From Paenibacillus sp. FSL R7-0273 (lineage in GTDB: Bacteria > Bacillota > Bacilli > Paenibacillales > Paenibacillaceae): a DNA stretch of 64,000 nucleotides. The stretch lies in assembly GCF_000758625.1 (NCBI RefSeq), contig NZ_CP009283.1:261501-325500 (forward strand). The letters are read 5' to 3'. Both the position numbers and the translations under genes were made by a program. Positions 21,239-30,094 of the stretch are shown here, in pieces; within the stretch, counting starts at the first letter, position 1; every line of letters begins with the position of its first letter. The notes beneath the pieces are model-generated. The model saw only the letters and a program-made list of their open reading frames with translations, was not told the DNA's origin and made no database searches.

Positions 21239-21314
21239 ATAATAATCAACCTCCTGAAATTTGAAAAAAGTAAAGTATACGGGCTGACGGCGGGAGATTG
21301 CGGTCCGGGCAGAC

Positions 21315-21347
21315 ATAAAAAAGCACAGGCGTTATCTGCCTGTGCTT
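21315..21347 (-). terminator. Intrinsic terminator in the hflX leader
   Basis: AAGCACAGGC pairs perfectly with GCCTGTGCTT (10 bp, 7-nt loop) and is followed on the minus strand by a U-run. It lies about 75 bases before the hflX start, so it would stop transcription before hflX unless antiterminated. No other minus-strand gene upstream needs it. Confidence 0.88.
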
Positions 21348-21717
21348 GCAATAGAGGTAACAGAATAGGCTGGAGGGAACATGCGGTGAACGCACGTTAC
21401 CTTACAGCAGGCGTAATTCACAGCTGAGATGACCCCGTTCACCCGGACGTATGCCGGCGAAAACGGAATCCTGAAGCCTCATCAAAGATAAGGATTCATT
21501 GCTATGAACAATACGATTTCTAAAGGCGTGGCGGATATATACCGGAACACCGGTCCGCCGGTCAAGCTGCGGGTTGCCCTTAAAAATGGATAGACCTATC
21601 CTGAGACCTCTGCACATGGGCAGAACTTTAGCGCTATTCATGTCTGATTAGCCGCGCAAAGTACGAATCCGGATAAAATCTATCACATTCATTTGCAACC
21701 CTCCGTTCCTAAAAGTT
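21348..21717 (-). promoter_or_regulatory. Attenuator-type leader RNA of hflX
   Basis: The leader runs from the predicted start near 21717 to the terminator. The 3' codons of the leader ORF, ACTTTGCGC at 21654-21662, pair with GCGCTAAAGT at 21625-21634 (9 bp, one bulge), so a ribosome stalled on the ORF would open this hairpin. Further hairpins follow, such as GGATA-ggtc-TATCC and AGGTAAC with GTTACCT just before the terminator. A frame of 79 codons at 21402-21641 has no ribosome binding site and an unusual composition; I treat it as noncoding. The full antiterminator fold is not resolved by eye. Confidence 0.6.
21648..21692 (-). CDS. 14-residue leader peptide of hflX
   Basis: ATG to TAA encodes MNVIDFIRIRTLRG. 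It is preceded by GGAGGG six bases upstream, a strong ribosome binding site. Arg8-Ile9-Arg10 fits the Arg-X-Arg/Lys motif at which macrolide-bound ribosomes stall. Listeria hflXr is controlled by a leader peptide of the same length containing Arg-Leu-Arg. Its likely role is as a drug sensor rather than a functional product. Confidence 0.75.
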   Translation of the reverse strand: MNVIDFIRIRTLRG

Positions 21718-21723
21718 GAGTTA

Positions 21724-21752
21724 ATCTTAGCACATCCGTTATTTTCTGGCAA
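21724..21752 (-). promoter_or_regulatory. Sigma-A promoter of the hflX leader
   Basis: On the minus strand TTGCCA (-35) and TAAGAT (-10) are separated by exactly 17 bases; transcription would start near 21717, about 25 bases before the leader ORF. Confidence 0.6.
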
Positions 21753-21783
21753 ACCGGCTTCCTGTTCTAAGCAGAATCCAGAA

Positions 21784-21809
21784 ACTTCTAAGCTAGTATG
21801 CATACTATA
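21784..21809 (+). promoter_or_regulatory. Possible sigma-K-type promoter
   Basis: CATACTATA at 21801-21809 fits the mother-cell sigma-K -10 consensus CATAnnnTA exactly, with an AC dinucleotide about 15 bases upstream. It lies 36 bases before the gene at 21845. The short consensus makes chance matches possible. Confidence 0.4.
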
Positions 21810-21844
21810 TATGATGTGAGGTTACTTGGAGAGGAGGAGGCGAA

Positions 21845-22639
21845 ATGCCTGTATTAACTTCAAATACACTGACGAGCAATGCTACACCTGATCTCGGCCC
21901 CATAAGCCAGGCTGTTGTCAAAGTCGTCAACAACGGAACGTCCAGAGCCGTAGTGTATCTGACCGGGCTGAATAATGATGTAAGTCCGGAGACATTGTTT
22001 GCCCAGGAGCTGTTTGAGCTGGACTATGAGGAGGTAATCAGCAGAACCTACAATATCGATCAGGACTTTTTCCAGTTCAATGTAGTGTATTCCCAGGAGA
22101 ATCTGCGTGTTCAGATCTTTCTTGTCGACAGTGCCGGGACCTACTCCCCTGTTAAAATGCAGCAGCTGGCCGTAAGCCGGATTACCTCGGAGTTCCGTGA
22201 CAATATCACCCTGACAGCAGATAATTTTGCGGCGATCAGCTTCCGCAGGAGCCCTTTGCTTACGATACCCGAAGCGGTGGCGGCTGAACTGCGGGCAGAC
22301 AGTCTGGAGATTCTCGCATCCACACCGGTCCGTTATCAGGTGATCGCAGGCGGGACACTCAATGGCAGCTTTGTTAATTATCCGACACCGACAACGGCGC
22401 TTCCGCCGACTGAGACTGCGCTGCAGGTCAATTACACATGCACGGCAGTCACTGGAGGCCGGGTAATTACGCAGGGCCTCGGGTCTGGCATTGCCGGAGC
22501 GTATCAGAGTATTTCAGTAAATCTGTTGAGCCAGCTGCTGCTATATGATTTGCAGGAGGAGCCGATCACCCTTGTTATCAGCTCGCTTGCCGGTGAGGAT
22601 AGCGTGGCTGCAACGTTTAGAATGTCTGAGCATTGGTGA
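21845..22639 (+). CDS. Unknown protein sharing the head domain of the collagen-like protein
   Basis: A 264-residue protein of no family I recognise. Residues about 20-115 (VKVVNNGTSRAVVYLTGLNN, ISRTYNIDQDFFQFNVVYSQ, LRVQIFLVDSAGTYSPVKMQ) align by eye with residues about 20-118 of the collagen-like protein at 17149, with the same spacing of beta strands and the same NNG/DNRS start, FxF middle and VQI(F/S)L end. The remainder (about 120-264) is also beta-rich, with two further segments of similar style. No signal peptide, no membrane segment. A very strong ribosome binding site (GGAGAGGAGGAGG) and a sigma-K-like -10 point to a mother-cell-made spore surface protein (inference). Confidence 0.75.
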   Translation: MPVLTSNTLTSNATPDLGPISQAVVKVVNNGTSRAVVYLTGLNNDVSPETLFAQELFELDYEEVISRTYNIDQDFFQFNVVYSQENLRVQIFLVDSAGTYSPVKMQQLAVSRITSEFRDNITLTADNFAAISFRRSPLLTIPEAVAAELRADSLEILASTPVRYQVIAGGTLNGSFVNYPTPTTALPPTETALQVNYTCTAVTGGRVITQGLGSGIAGAYQSISVNLLSQLLLYDLQEEPITLVISSLAGEDSVAATFRMSEHW

Positions 22640-22703
22640 TAACGGCCTGATTTCATCTCTCATTTCCCGGGAAACTTTGTACATTTATACCCTGACAGAA
22701 GCT

Positions 22704-22735
22704 AAAAAGACGGAACCGTGACGGTCCGTCTTTTT
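22704..22735. terminator. Bidirectional terminator
   Basis: AAAAAGACGGA and TCCGTCTTTTT form an 11-bp stem with an inner ACCG/CGGT pairing; A- and T-runs serve both convergent genes. Confidence 0.88.
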
Positions 22736-22764
22736 AAATAACTAGTTTCACCTGCAATCAGGCA

Positions 22765-25758
22765 TCAGCCGACCCATTCCCGCCGCAGTGTGAACAGATC
22801 CTTCAGCGCATCATTATTAAGCTCGGTTATCCAGTTCTCGGAGCCGGAGATAACATCATCGCTGAGCTGCTGCTTGCTCTCCAGCATCTCGTCAATCCGC
22901 TCCTCCAGTGTGCCGAGGGAGATGAATTTGTGCACCTGCACGTCCTTGGTCTGGCCCATCCGGTAGGCGCGGTCCGTGGCCTGGTTCTCAACGGCCGGAT
23001 TCCACCAGCGGTCAAAGTGGAATACATGATTGGCCGCAGTCAGATTAAGGCCTACACCGCCTGCCTTAAGGGAGAGAATGAATACATTAGGCTGATCGGC
23101 CGAATGTGGAGCCCCCTCGGGAGGCACGGGGGTCTGAAACTGCTCAATCATGCGGTCGCGGGCCTGCTTGGAGGTGCTGCCGTTCAGGTAGAGCACGGGC
23201 TCCTTAAGCTCCTGCTGAAGCACGGCTTGAAGCATCTGGCCCATGCCGACATACTGGGTGAAGATCAGGCAGCGCTCATTTTCCTCGCGCAGCTCACGCA
23301 CCATCGCCAGCAGCCGTTCCAGCTTGGCTGAACGCTCGATCAGGGAAGCGGCTCCGCTGCCTGGCTCAGGTAGTGCCTCCTTTGTCAGCAGTACAGGATG
23401 ATCGCAGAGCTGCTTGAGGCTGGTCAGCGCTGCAAGGATGGCCCCCTTGCGCTCGATTCCCTCCAGCTTGTTCATCTTCTCAAGCAGACCGGTCACGTTC
23501 TGGTCGTACAGGGCAGCTTGCTCTGCTGTCAAGTTGACATAGGTTTTCATTTCATTTTTGTCCGGAAGATCCAGCTGGATGCTCGGGTCTTTCTTTTTGC
23601 GCCGCAGCATGAACGGCTTGACCAGCTTCTGGAGATCAGCCGTCCGCTCAGGATTCCGCTCCTTCTCAATGGCATTCGCGAACCGGTCCTGGAAGGACTT
23701 GGCGCTGCCCAGGTAACCTGGTGTGATAAAATCGTAGATCGACCACAGCTCGGACAGCCGGTTCTCAATCGGCGTACCCGTCAGGGCAATCCGGTGCAGT
23801 GCCGGGAAGCTGCGAACCGCAGAAGACTGCTTGGTCCCGGCGTTCTTAATGTTCTGCGCCTCATCCAGACAGACAGCCGCCCAGGTGAACTGCTGGAGCA
23901 GCTCCTGGTCAAGCGCAGCCGTAGCATATGAAGTCAAGACTACATCTACCTGGGAGGCTGCGCCGTAGAAATACCCGGCATTCAGCCGCCGGCTGCCGTA
24001 ATGCAGCATGACGTTAAGAGAAGGGGCGAAGCGCTGCAGCTCCTTCTGCCAGTTGCCGAGCACGGAGGTCGGACAGATAATCAGCGCCGGCCAGCCCGGC
24101 GGATCGGTCTGGGGCACAGCGGCCTCCGGATCGGCGGCGAGCTCCTTCATATGCAGCAGATAGGAGATCAGCTGCACGGTTTTGCCGAGGCCCATGTCAT
24201 CGGCCAGGACAGCCCCGAGCCCGAAGCGGCGCAGGAACGCCAGCCAGGCGAAGCCCTCGTGCTGGTAGCTGCGAAGCTCAGCCCGCAGCCCGGCGGGCAC
24301 GGGCGGCCGCGGCCACTGGGACCGCTGGCCGAGCTGTCCGATCAGCTGAACCAGCTGCTCATTCAGCTCCACCTCCAGCCGGACGAGCGCCGCCTGCTGC
24401 TCGGCCTGCTCTGCTGCGGCTTCCGCGCCGTCGTCCTCTTCGCCGTTGCCCAGCAGGTGCAGCTGCAGCACATCCTGGAAGGACAGGCCGCGCGACTTGT
24501 CCATTCCGGCCATGGCCCGCTGAATCTGGGCCAGCAGGGCGGGGTCAAGCGGAATCCACTTGCCCCGGAACTGCACGAGCCGCTCGCCGCGCGCGATCAG
24601 CTCGGCGAACTCCGCCTCCGAGAGGTCGGCGTCGCCGATCGAGATGCGCCAGTCGAAGTCGACCAGCGCATCCAGCCCGAACAGCGACCTGCCGCCCCCG
24701 CGGCTGGCCTCGCCGGAGCTGATTCTGGCGCGCAGGCGAGGCTTCCGGCGGCTGGCGGCCTCCCACCACGCCGGCAGCAGCACCTGCCAGCCGGCCTCCA
24801 GCAGCAGCCGGCTGTCCTGGTTCAGGAACCGCCACGCGAGCTCGTCGCTCAGCGGTTCCCCCAGCACATCGTCCCCGTGGCCGATGTGCCCGCCGGGCAG
24901 GCTCTCGCGCAGCCGCGAGAGCCACCCGGACGCCCGCTCGCGGACATGGTCCGTCCACGATGCGGGCCACTGGCCGTGCGGCTCACCGTCCATGGTGAGC
25001 CGCAGCGGCACAAGCGCGGATTCGTCGCGCTTGTCCTGAAGCAGCAGCCGGAGACGCCAGTACGGCGACTCCTCATCCGGCTCGAGCAGCTGCAGCGCCG
25101 GCCGGAAGGGCGCGGTGTCGGCCTTCCAGCCGATGGACATCAGCCAGCTCTCCTGGTCCAGGCCCAGGGCGGCTGCACCGCCTGCACTGAACAGCAGCGG
25201 GAATTCGCTGCGCAGATCACCGGCCTCGGCCTCCGTGCCGTAATAGCGCTGAAAGACCGCCGCCGAGAAGGCGGCCCCAAGACCGGCCGCAAGACCCGGC
25301 CGTCCGGCCAGTCCCTGCAGCGCTGCGGCAAGGGCAGCATCTTCTTCGGCAAGCTGCTGCAGCGCCTGTCCGTCCCAGTGCCACTGGAGCTGGCCCTCGC
25401 GGTAAGCGGCGAAGTCGGGGACATATTGCTTCTCTGCCAGCAGTCCGGCAACGGCCGGGGCCAGCCCGGTCAGCAGGGCGGCATCGCCCTGCCAGCTCCA
25501 GCCGATATGCGTGAGCAGCCGCGGCTCAGCGAAGAACGGGACCACCTGCTCGGCAGGCAGTACGACCAGATCTACGCCGTCCGCATTCTGCAGGGTCAGC
25601 TCTGTTCCATAAAAGGATGGCTCATGCCAGGCGAACAGCATCTGCTTCAGCTGGACACCGGGGACGTATTCGTTCCTGCCGTCAACAGCGTAAATCAGGG
25701 CATCGCCGTAACGGGTCAAGGCGAGCTGGACCGTTATATTCTGTGTATGCTTGCTCAT
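22765..25758 (-). CDS. SNF2-family ATPase/helicase (YwqA-like)
   Basis: A 997-residue Swi2/Snf2 translocase. The first about 480 residues are a bacterial SNF2-associated region; the motor covers about 500-990: motif I LADDMGLGKTVQLISYLL, motif II as DEAQ (VCLDEAQNIKN), motif III LTGTPIENRLSELWSIYDF, motif V FILSLKAGGVGLNLTAANHVFHFDRWWNPAVENQATDRAYRMGQ. It overlaps the upstream SWIM gene by four bases (ATGA), so the two are coupled. The ywqA-ywqB pair of B. subtilis has the same composition. Role in DNA repair or chromatin-like remodelling is assumed, not shown. The 24.2-25.4 kb part is very GC-rich (Ala/Arg/Gly/Glu codons), which leaves long antisense frames open. Confidence 0.93.
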   Translation of the reverse strand: MSKHTQNITVQLALTRYGDALIYAVDGRNEYVPGVQLKQMLFAWHEPSFYGTELTLQNADGVDLVVLPAEQVVPFFAEPRLLTHIGWSWQGDAALLTGLAPAVAGLLAEKQYVPDFAAYREGQLQWHWDGQALQQLAEEDAALAAALQGLAGRPGLAAGLGAAFSAAVFQRYYGTEAEAGDLRSEFPLLFSAGGAAALGLDQESWLMSIGWKADTAPFRPALQLLEPDEESPYWRLRLLLQDKRDESALVPLRLTMDGEPHGQWPASWTDHVRERASGWLSRLRESLPGGHIGHGDDVLGEPLSDELAWRFLNQDSRLLLEAGWQVLLPAWWEAASRRKPRLRARISSGEASRGGGRSLFGLDALVDFDWRISIGDADLSEAEFAELIARGERLVQFRGKWIPLDPALLAQIQRAMAGMDKSRGLSFQDVLQLHLLGNGEEDDGAEAAAEQAEQQAALVRLEVELNEQLVQLIGQLGQRSQWPRPPVPAGLRAELRSYQHEGFAWLAFLRRFGLGAVLADDMGLGKTVQLISYLLHMKELAADPEAAVPQTDPPGWPALIICPTSVLGNWQKELQRFAPSLNVMLHYGSRRLNAGYFYGAASQVDVVLTSYATAALDQELLQQFTWAAVCLDEAQNIKNAGTKQSSAVRSFPALHRIALTGTPIENRLSELWSIYDFITPGYLGSAKSFQDRFANAIEKERNPERTADLQKLVKPFMLRRKKKDPSIQLDLPDKNEMKTYVNLTAEQAALYDQNVTGLLEKMNKLEGIERKGAILAALTSLKQLCDHPVLLTKEALPEPGSGAASLIERSAKLERLLAMVRELREENERCLIFTQYVGMGQMLQAVLQQELKEPVLYLNGSTSKQARDRMIEQFQTPVPPEGAPHSADQPNVFILSLKAGGVGLNLTAANHVFHFDRWWNPAVENQATDRAYRMGQTKDVQVHKFISLGTLEERIDEMLESKQQLSDDVISGSENWITELNNDALKDLFTLRREWVG

Positions 25759-27386
25759 GGGATCAGCTTTCCTTTCCGCAGCTCTTCCAGCAGGGCGCGC
25801 AGCCGGCTGTTCCGGGAGGTGAAGTTTTCAAGAAATGCCTCCCAGCGTTCGTCGCGCTTCAGTTTTTTGTACAGCTTGGCCAGCCGCTTGATCAGCTTGA
25901 CCGCAGATTTGTAGCTGTGCCGGTTCTTCTCCAGGACAAACCGCTCCACGGCCTGGTGATAGAAGGGCAGCAGCAGCTCCGGCGCATTCTTCTCCAGCGG
26001 CTGGAGGTCGGTGACACGGAAGTCCGCAGGGGTCTTGCCGGAGGCAAGCTGGTAATCCATCCATTCCTGATACCGGCCGTACTGCAGCAGCAGCTCCTGA
26101 TAGATCTCCCGTGACAGGGGCAGCATGCCGGACAGAGTCTCCCACATGAGCGGCTCTGTCTCCGGGATATGCCGGACTGCGTCCATCCAGTGCCGGGCGT
26201 AATCGTTCAGGTTATAGAGCCGGCTGGTCAGCAGCGGACCGGTTTCGGCCAGCCAGGCTGCAAGGCGTGACCAGTGCCCGGCCTCGCTTAGCGGGGCAAG
26301 GAAGCCCAGCAGCTCGTCAGGGTGAATGCCGGGCCGCTCAGAGGCCTTATGGAGCAGCTCCCAGGCTGCCCGGTCATCGCCCAGCAGAAAGTACATCCGT
26401 CCTTCCGCCAGCTGCAGCGCCTGCCGGGAGTGCGGGGCCGTAAGCTCTCCCTCCGCCTGGCGCAGTGCCTCCAGCTCATCCGAGTAAAGAGCCGGTCCGT
26501 CTGCATTCGGGGAGAGCCAGCGTCTCCACAGCAGGTCATAGCAGGCCGAGAAATAAGGCTGCTCCCGCGAGCGGTCCCGCCCTTCCGCCAGCATCTGCCC
26601 GCGCAGATAGGAGGCGGTATCGAGCAGACGGGGCCATTCTGCGGGTTCTTCCCCGAGCGGCAGCGGCTGCTGCATCAGCCCGGTGATGTCCGTCTGCAGC
26701 TCAGAAACGGCAATGGCCGTATAGTAGCCGAGCGAATAGCCCAGGCCGGCATTGGCCGCTCCGGGCAGTGCCGGCTGCAGCAGCTTGCCCAGGACAAAAA
26801 GCTGGGCATGCAGCCTGAACAGCCTGCCGGCAACAGGGGACAGCGGCGGCCCGGCCTCTTGAATCGCGTTCAGCGCCCGGCTCACATACTGGGGATTGCG
26901 CACCGTGTGATCCAGCGGGCCTGCAAGCAGCTGCATATACTCGTGCCACTGGGCTACGGTGGCTTCCGGAATCAGCCCGCTGAGCTTCTTCAGCAGGGCG
27001 ATGCGGTTTCCGTTATCTGCCGGATTAGCGGCGGCAGCGGCTTTGGGAAGGCTTGCTGTCGCCTTGGCATTCGCAAGGAGGGCCACTGACCTCCCCTGGG
27101 CATGTGCATAATGCATCAGCACCGCAGCCATATGCTTGCAGGGTCCGGCTACCGGACAATCGCAATAGCTGCCTGAGAAATGATCGAGACTGATATAGAC
27201 ATGATAGGCTTCTCTGCCCTCCACCAGTGCCCGCATCTTCCGGGGCTCGCTGATCGAGAACGTCTGAACCCGGTTCTGTTTGAAATATTGAAACCCCCGC
27301 TTCAGGGTCAAATCATCGAAATAATAGGCCGTATCTGTAATGAGCTTGTCCCATTCGGCCTGGTCCAGCACATAGTTTGGCTGCAT
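25755..27386 (-). CDS. SWIM zinc-finger protein (YwqB-like)
   Basis: A 543-residue protein with an N-terminal SWIM motif CxCx5CxH at Cys75, Cys77, Cys83 and His85 (SYCDCPVAGPCKHMAAVL). SWIM domains bind zinc and mediate DNA or protein contacts and often accompany SNF2 ATPases. The remaining about 440 residues are helical and TPR-like (AWELLHKASERPGIHPDELLGFLAPLSEAGHWSRLAAWLAE). It is the first gene of a two-gene operon with the SNF2 motor, with an AGGAGA site before ATG 27386. Probable partner or targeting subunit of the helicase. Confidence 0.88.
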   Translation of the reverse strand: MQPNYVLDQAEWDKLITDTAYYFDDLTLKRGFQYFKQNRVQTFSISEPRKMRALVEGREAYHVYISLDHFSGSYCDCPVAGPCKHMAAVLMHYAHAQGRSVALLANAKATASLPKAAAAANPADNGNRIALLKKLSGLIPEATVAQWHEYMQLLAGPLDHTVRNPQYVSRALNAIQEAGPPLSPVAGRLFRLHAQLFVLGKLLQPALPGAANAGLGYSLGYYTAIAVSELQTDITGLMQQPLPLGEEPAEWPRLLDTASYLRGQMLAEGRDRSREQPYFSACYDLLWRRWLSPNADGPALYSDELEALRQAEGELTAPHSRQALQLAEGRMYFLLGDDRAAWELLHKASERPGIHPDELLGFLAPLSEAGHWSRLAAWLAETGPLLTSRLYNLNDYARHWMDAVRHIPETEPLMWETLSGMLPLSREIYQELLLQYGRYQEWMDYQLASGKTPADFRVTDLQPLEKNAPELLLPFYHQAVERFVLEKNRHSYKSAVKLIKRLAKLYKKLKRDERWEAFLENFTSRNSRLRALLEELRKGKLIP

Positions 27387-27619
27387 CGCAAGAAGTCTCC
27401 TGTAGGTAAAAAGTTTTGTTCAAAAAATAACAAAAGATCGGTTCCCTTCATTATACCATCTATATAAGTTTTGCCTGTTATCTTTCACTTTCGTGACAAT
27501 TTTAAATAAAATTTTTGAAAAGCCTGTCCGGTATGACATGCCCCACATTGCTGCAGGATCATCCATGCTACTCTAAGGGTCTGAAACTCAAGGGAACTGC
27601 GGAAGGATGAAGCTGCAAC

Positions 27620-29953
27620 ATGCTGCGATTTAAATTGAAGTACCTGTTGAATAACAAACAGAACCGGCTGATTCTGTTTCTGACCATAAGCGTCTCGCTT
27701 TGCATTACGCTGATCGGCCTCTTTTCCTACAGGGAGTACCGGCAGGCGCTCGATACAGAGCTGAACACGCCCAATGTTGAGCTGCTGCAGATTAACCTGG
27801 ATGTGACGAACCGGGCGTTCCGGGAGGCGGACAACAAGGCGGTCGACCTCTCCTTTAATCCGGCCGTGCTGGCGTTCCTGTCTGCGGATGCGGACCATGC
27901 GCAAGAAGCGGCGGCCCAGCCGCAGAATGTGCTTAAGGCGCTGGTGTCCGAGCCGGACATCCAGAGTATCAGCGTCGTCAGCTTCCGCGGCCGGTCTGTC
28001 ATTTCAAGCCGGTACGGCTACAGGGCCGCCTGGGAGGAAGCGCCGGAGCATGAATGGAGCGGTTGGCTGGAGGAGATCAAAGAGAAGCCGCTGCTGATCA
28101 AAAGAAGGCTCTACAACAGTGCCGCCGGCGCCGGCACCAGTCCCGGCAGCACGGAGCTGCTCTCGCTGGCCCGTCCGGTAGTCCAGAACGGGGACGTAAC
28201 CGGGGCGGTGCTGATCGACCTGGATTACGATAAGCTTTTCTCCAAAATGTACACCCATTTATCCAGCCACCAGTTTGTATACAACCTGGAGGGAGAGCTG
28301 ATCTATCCGAAGCTCAATTTGCCTTTTCCGCTGGAGGAAATGAAGGAAGTGCTGAGTGTGATCGATGTAAGCCCGTTTGCCCATGTGAGGATGGACGGAC
28401 AGGCCTATATGGCTAACCAGGCTTTTTCCAATGTCACCGGCTGGCGTCTGGTTTCACTGGTACCCATGGAGCAGCTGCTGAAGAATGTAACGACCGCCCG
28501 CAATATGATGCTGATGCTGTCGCTGATTTCGATAGCGGTCGGCTGCTCGGCAATCTATTATTATAACTTTGCCGCCTTCCGGCCGCTGAAACGGATCAAC
28601 CAGCTGCTCAGCCCGGAGCAGCAAAAAGGGGCCGGGCACGGCAATCTCTACGATCTGGAGCCTGTCATCGGCAAGCTGGTCGGTGATTTCCGGAGCAAAT
28701 CGCTGGTTGCCGACTGGAGTCTGCCGGAGCTGCGCGCCAAATTCTTAAGTGATCTGATCGCCCGGAATATGGGGAATCAGGAGACGCAGACGAAGTGGGA
28801 GCATTATTTTGCCGGCTGGCAGCAGGGGCCGTTTGAGGTGCTGATTATTTCCATCGACCGTCATTCGGAGTGGGGGGCGGCTTATACTGAGGAAGACCAG
28901 CAGCTGCTCAAATATGCAATGAACAATATGGTATCTGAATTTTTCGGGCCCTCCTGGCGGGCAGTTACAGCCTCTCCGCGCAAGGACAGTCTGGTTCTGC
29001 TGCTGCAGTCTGCAGAGGGGGAGGGCCCGCGCAATCTGAACGAGGATGCTGTAAGGCTGGGTGGTGTTGTATCGGAGGTGCTGGGTATTTCAGTATCTGT
29101 GGGGATTGGTACGGAGGCGCAGCTGATCGGACAGGCGGCCCGCTCCTATGCCGAGGCAGAGGCCGCGCTGTCCTACCGTCTGTATGAGGGGTATGGACGG
29201 GTTCATCTGTATTCCGGCCTGGAGAACAGGCAGGATGAGGGCGGCGGGGCGGCCGATGATGTCTGGAAGCAGGAGGTACTGCATGCCCTCAAAAGCTCGG
29301 ACGCTGCTACTGGTCACCAGTGGGTGCACAGATGGGCCGCAGACCTGCGTAAGAAGAGGCTTCAGCCGCAAAAAATAGTCCGGGTACTGGACGATCTGCT
29401 GGAGGAGATTATCAATATTGCCGCCGCCAGAGGCTATACCCTGCCCGCCGAGCTGGCTGACTATACGCCGCACCAGGTGTCTACACTGGATCTGGCCGAT
29501 ATTGAAGGGCTGCTGTGCAGCATTATCAGCCAGATGGCAAGTGCGCTGGAGGTACACCGGCAGTCCAAGGAATATTTGCTTGCACAGAATCTGATTCAGT
29601 ATATGGAGGACAATCTGCAGCATAACATCGGTCTGCAGGATATCGCCGCCCATGTCAATCTTGGAGTATCTTCAGTCAGTACCATCTTCAAGGAAGAAAC
29701 CGGAACCACCCTGTATGACTATCTGACTAACCTGAGAATTGAAAAAGCCTGCGGGCTGCTGGAGAGCAGCACCCTGAAGGTGGCAGAGATCGCCCAGCTT
29801 GTCGGCTACCAGAATGAGAACAGCTTTATCCGGGTCTTCCGCAAAAGTAAATCGCTTACTCCGGGCAAGTTCCGGGAGAACAGCAAATCTTCCAGACAGT
29901 ATGCAGATCTGCCAAAACCGCATGGTTCCGGGATTTCTGACGATTCAGAATAA
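27620..29953 (+). CDS. Membrane-bound AraC-family regulator with extracellular sensor
   Basis: A 777-residue one-component regulator. Transmembrane helix 1 spans about 16-36 (RLILFLTISVSLCITLIGLF), an extracellular Cache-like sensor about 37-295 contains GAVLIDLDYDKLFSKM, and helix 2 lies around 297-318 (MMLMLSLISIAVGCSAIYYY). A cytosolic linker follows, then a C-terminal AraC pair of helix-turn-helices at about 650-760 (IGLQDIAAHVNLGVSSVSTIFKEETGTTLYDYL and KVAEIAQLVGYQNENSFIRVFRK). This type in Paenibacillus usually controls a nearby sugar or oligosaccharide uptake operon. The following genes, a TctC-like binding protein and KdgT, are the obvious targets (inference). Confidence 0.88.
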   Translation: MLRFKLKYLLNNKQNRLILFLTISVSLCITLIGLFSYREYRQALDTELNTPNVELLQINLDVTNRAFREADNKAVDLSFNPAVLAFLSADADHAQEAAAQPQNVLKALVSEPDIQSISVVSFRGRSVISSRYGYRAAWEEAPEHEWSGWLEEIKEKPLLIKRRLYNSAAGAGTSPGSTELLSLARPVVQNGDVTGAVLIDLDYDKLFSKMYTHLSSHQFVYNLEGELIYPKLNLPFPLEEMKEVLSVIDVSPFAHVRMDGQAYMANQAFSNVTGWRLVSLVPMEQLLKNVTTARNMMLMLSLISIAVGCSAIYYYNFAAFRPLKRINQLLSPEQQKGAGHGNLYDLEPVIGKLVGDFRSKSLVADWSLPELRAKFLSDLIARNMGNQETQTKWEHYFAGWQQGPFEVLIISIDRHSEWGAAYTEEDQQLLKYAMNNMVSEFFGPSWRAVTASPRKDSLVLLLQSAEGEGPRNLNEDAVRLGGVVSEVLGISVSVGIGTEAQLIGQAARSYAEAEAALSYRLYEGYGRVHLYSGLENRQDEGGGAADDVWKQEVLHALKSSDAATGHQWVHRWAADLRKKRLQPQKIVRVLDDLLEEIINIAAARGYTLPAELADYTPHQVSTLDLADIEGLLCSIISQMASALEVHRQSKEYLLAQNLIQYMEDNLQHNIGLQDIAAHVNLGVSSVSTIFKEETGTTLYDYLTNLRIEKACGLLESSTLKVAEIAQLVGYQNENSFIRVFRKSKSLTPGKFRENSKSSRQYADLPKPHGSGISDDSE

Positions 29954-30094
29954 GATAATACGATTGCTGCTTACCCTCTGAATGCTTTAAAGTTCTATTT
30001 GAGAAAACTTTCACAGCCTCGTGAGACGATGCTGATGCTCAAAGGATCCAGGGGGTGGAGCACTGTAAACAGACTATAGAAAGAGGGATAACCT

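Noticed and set aside
21402..21641. Frame of 79 codons in the hflX leader
   Set aside because: No ribosome binding site, Arg-rich irregular composition, and it fits better as structured leader RNA between the leader ORF and the terminator. A small protein is not fully excluded.
24001..25914. Plus-strand frame of 637 codons opposite the SNF2 helicase gene
   Set aside because: It lies in a very GC-rich part where stop codons are rare; the helicase motifs are on the minus strand.
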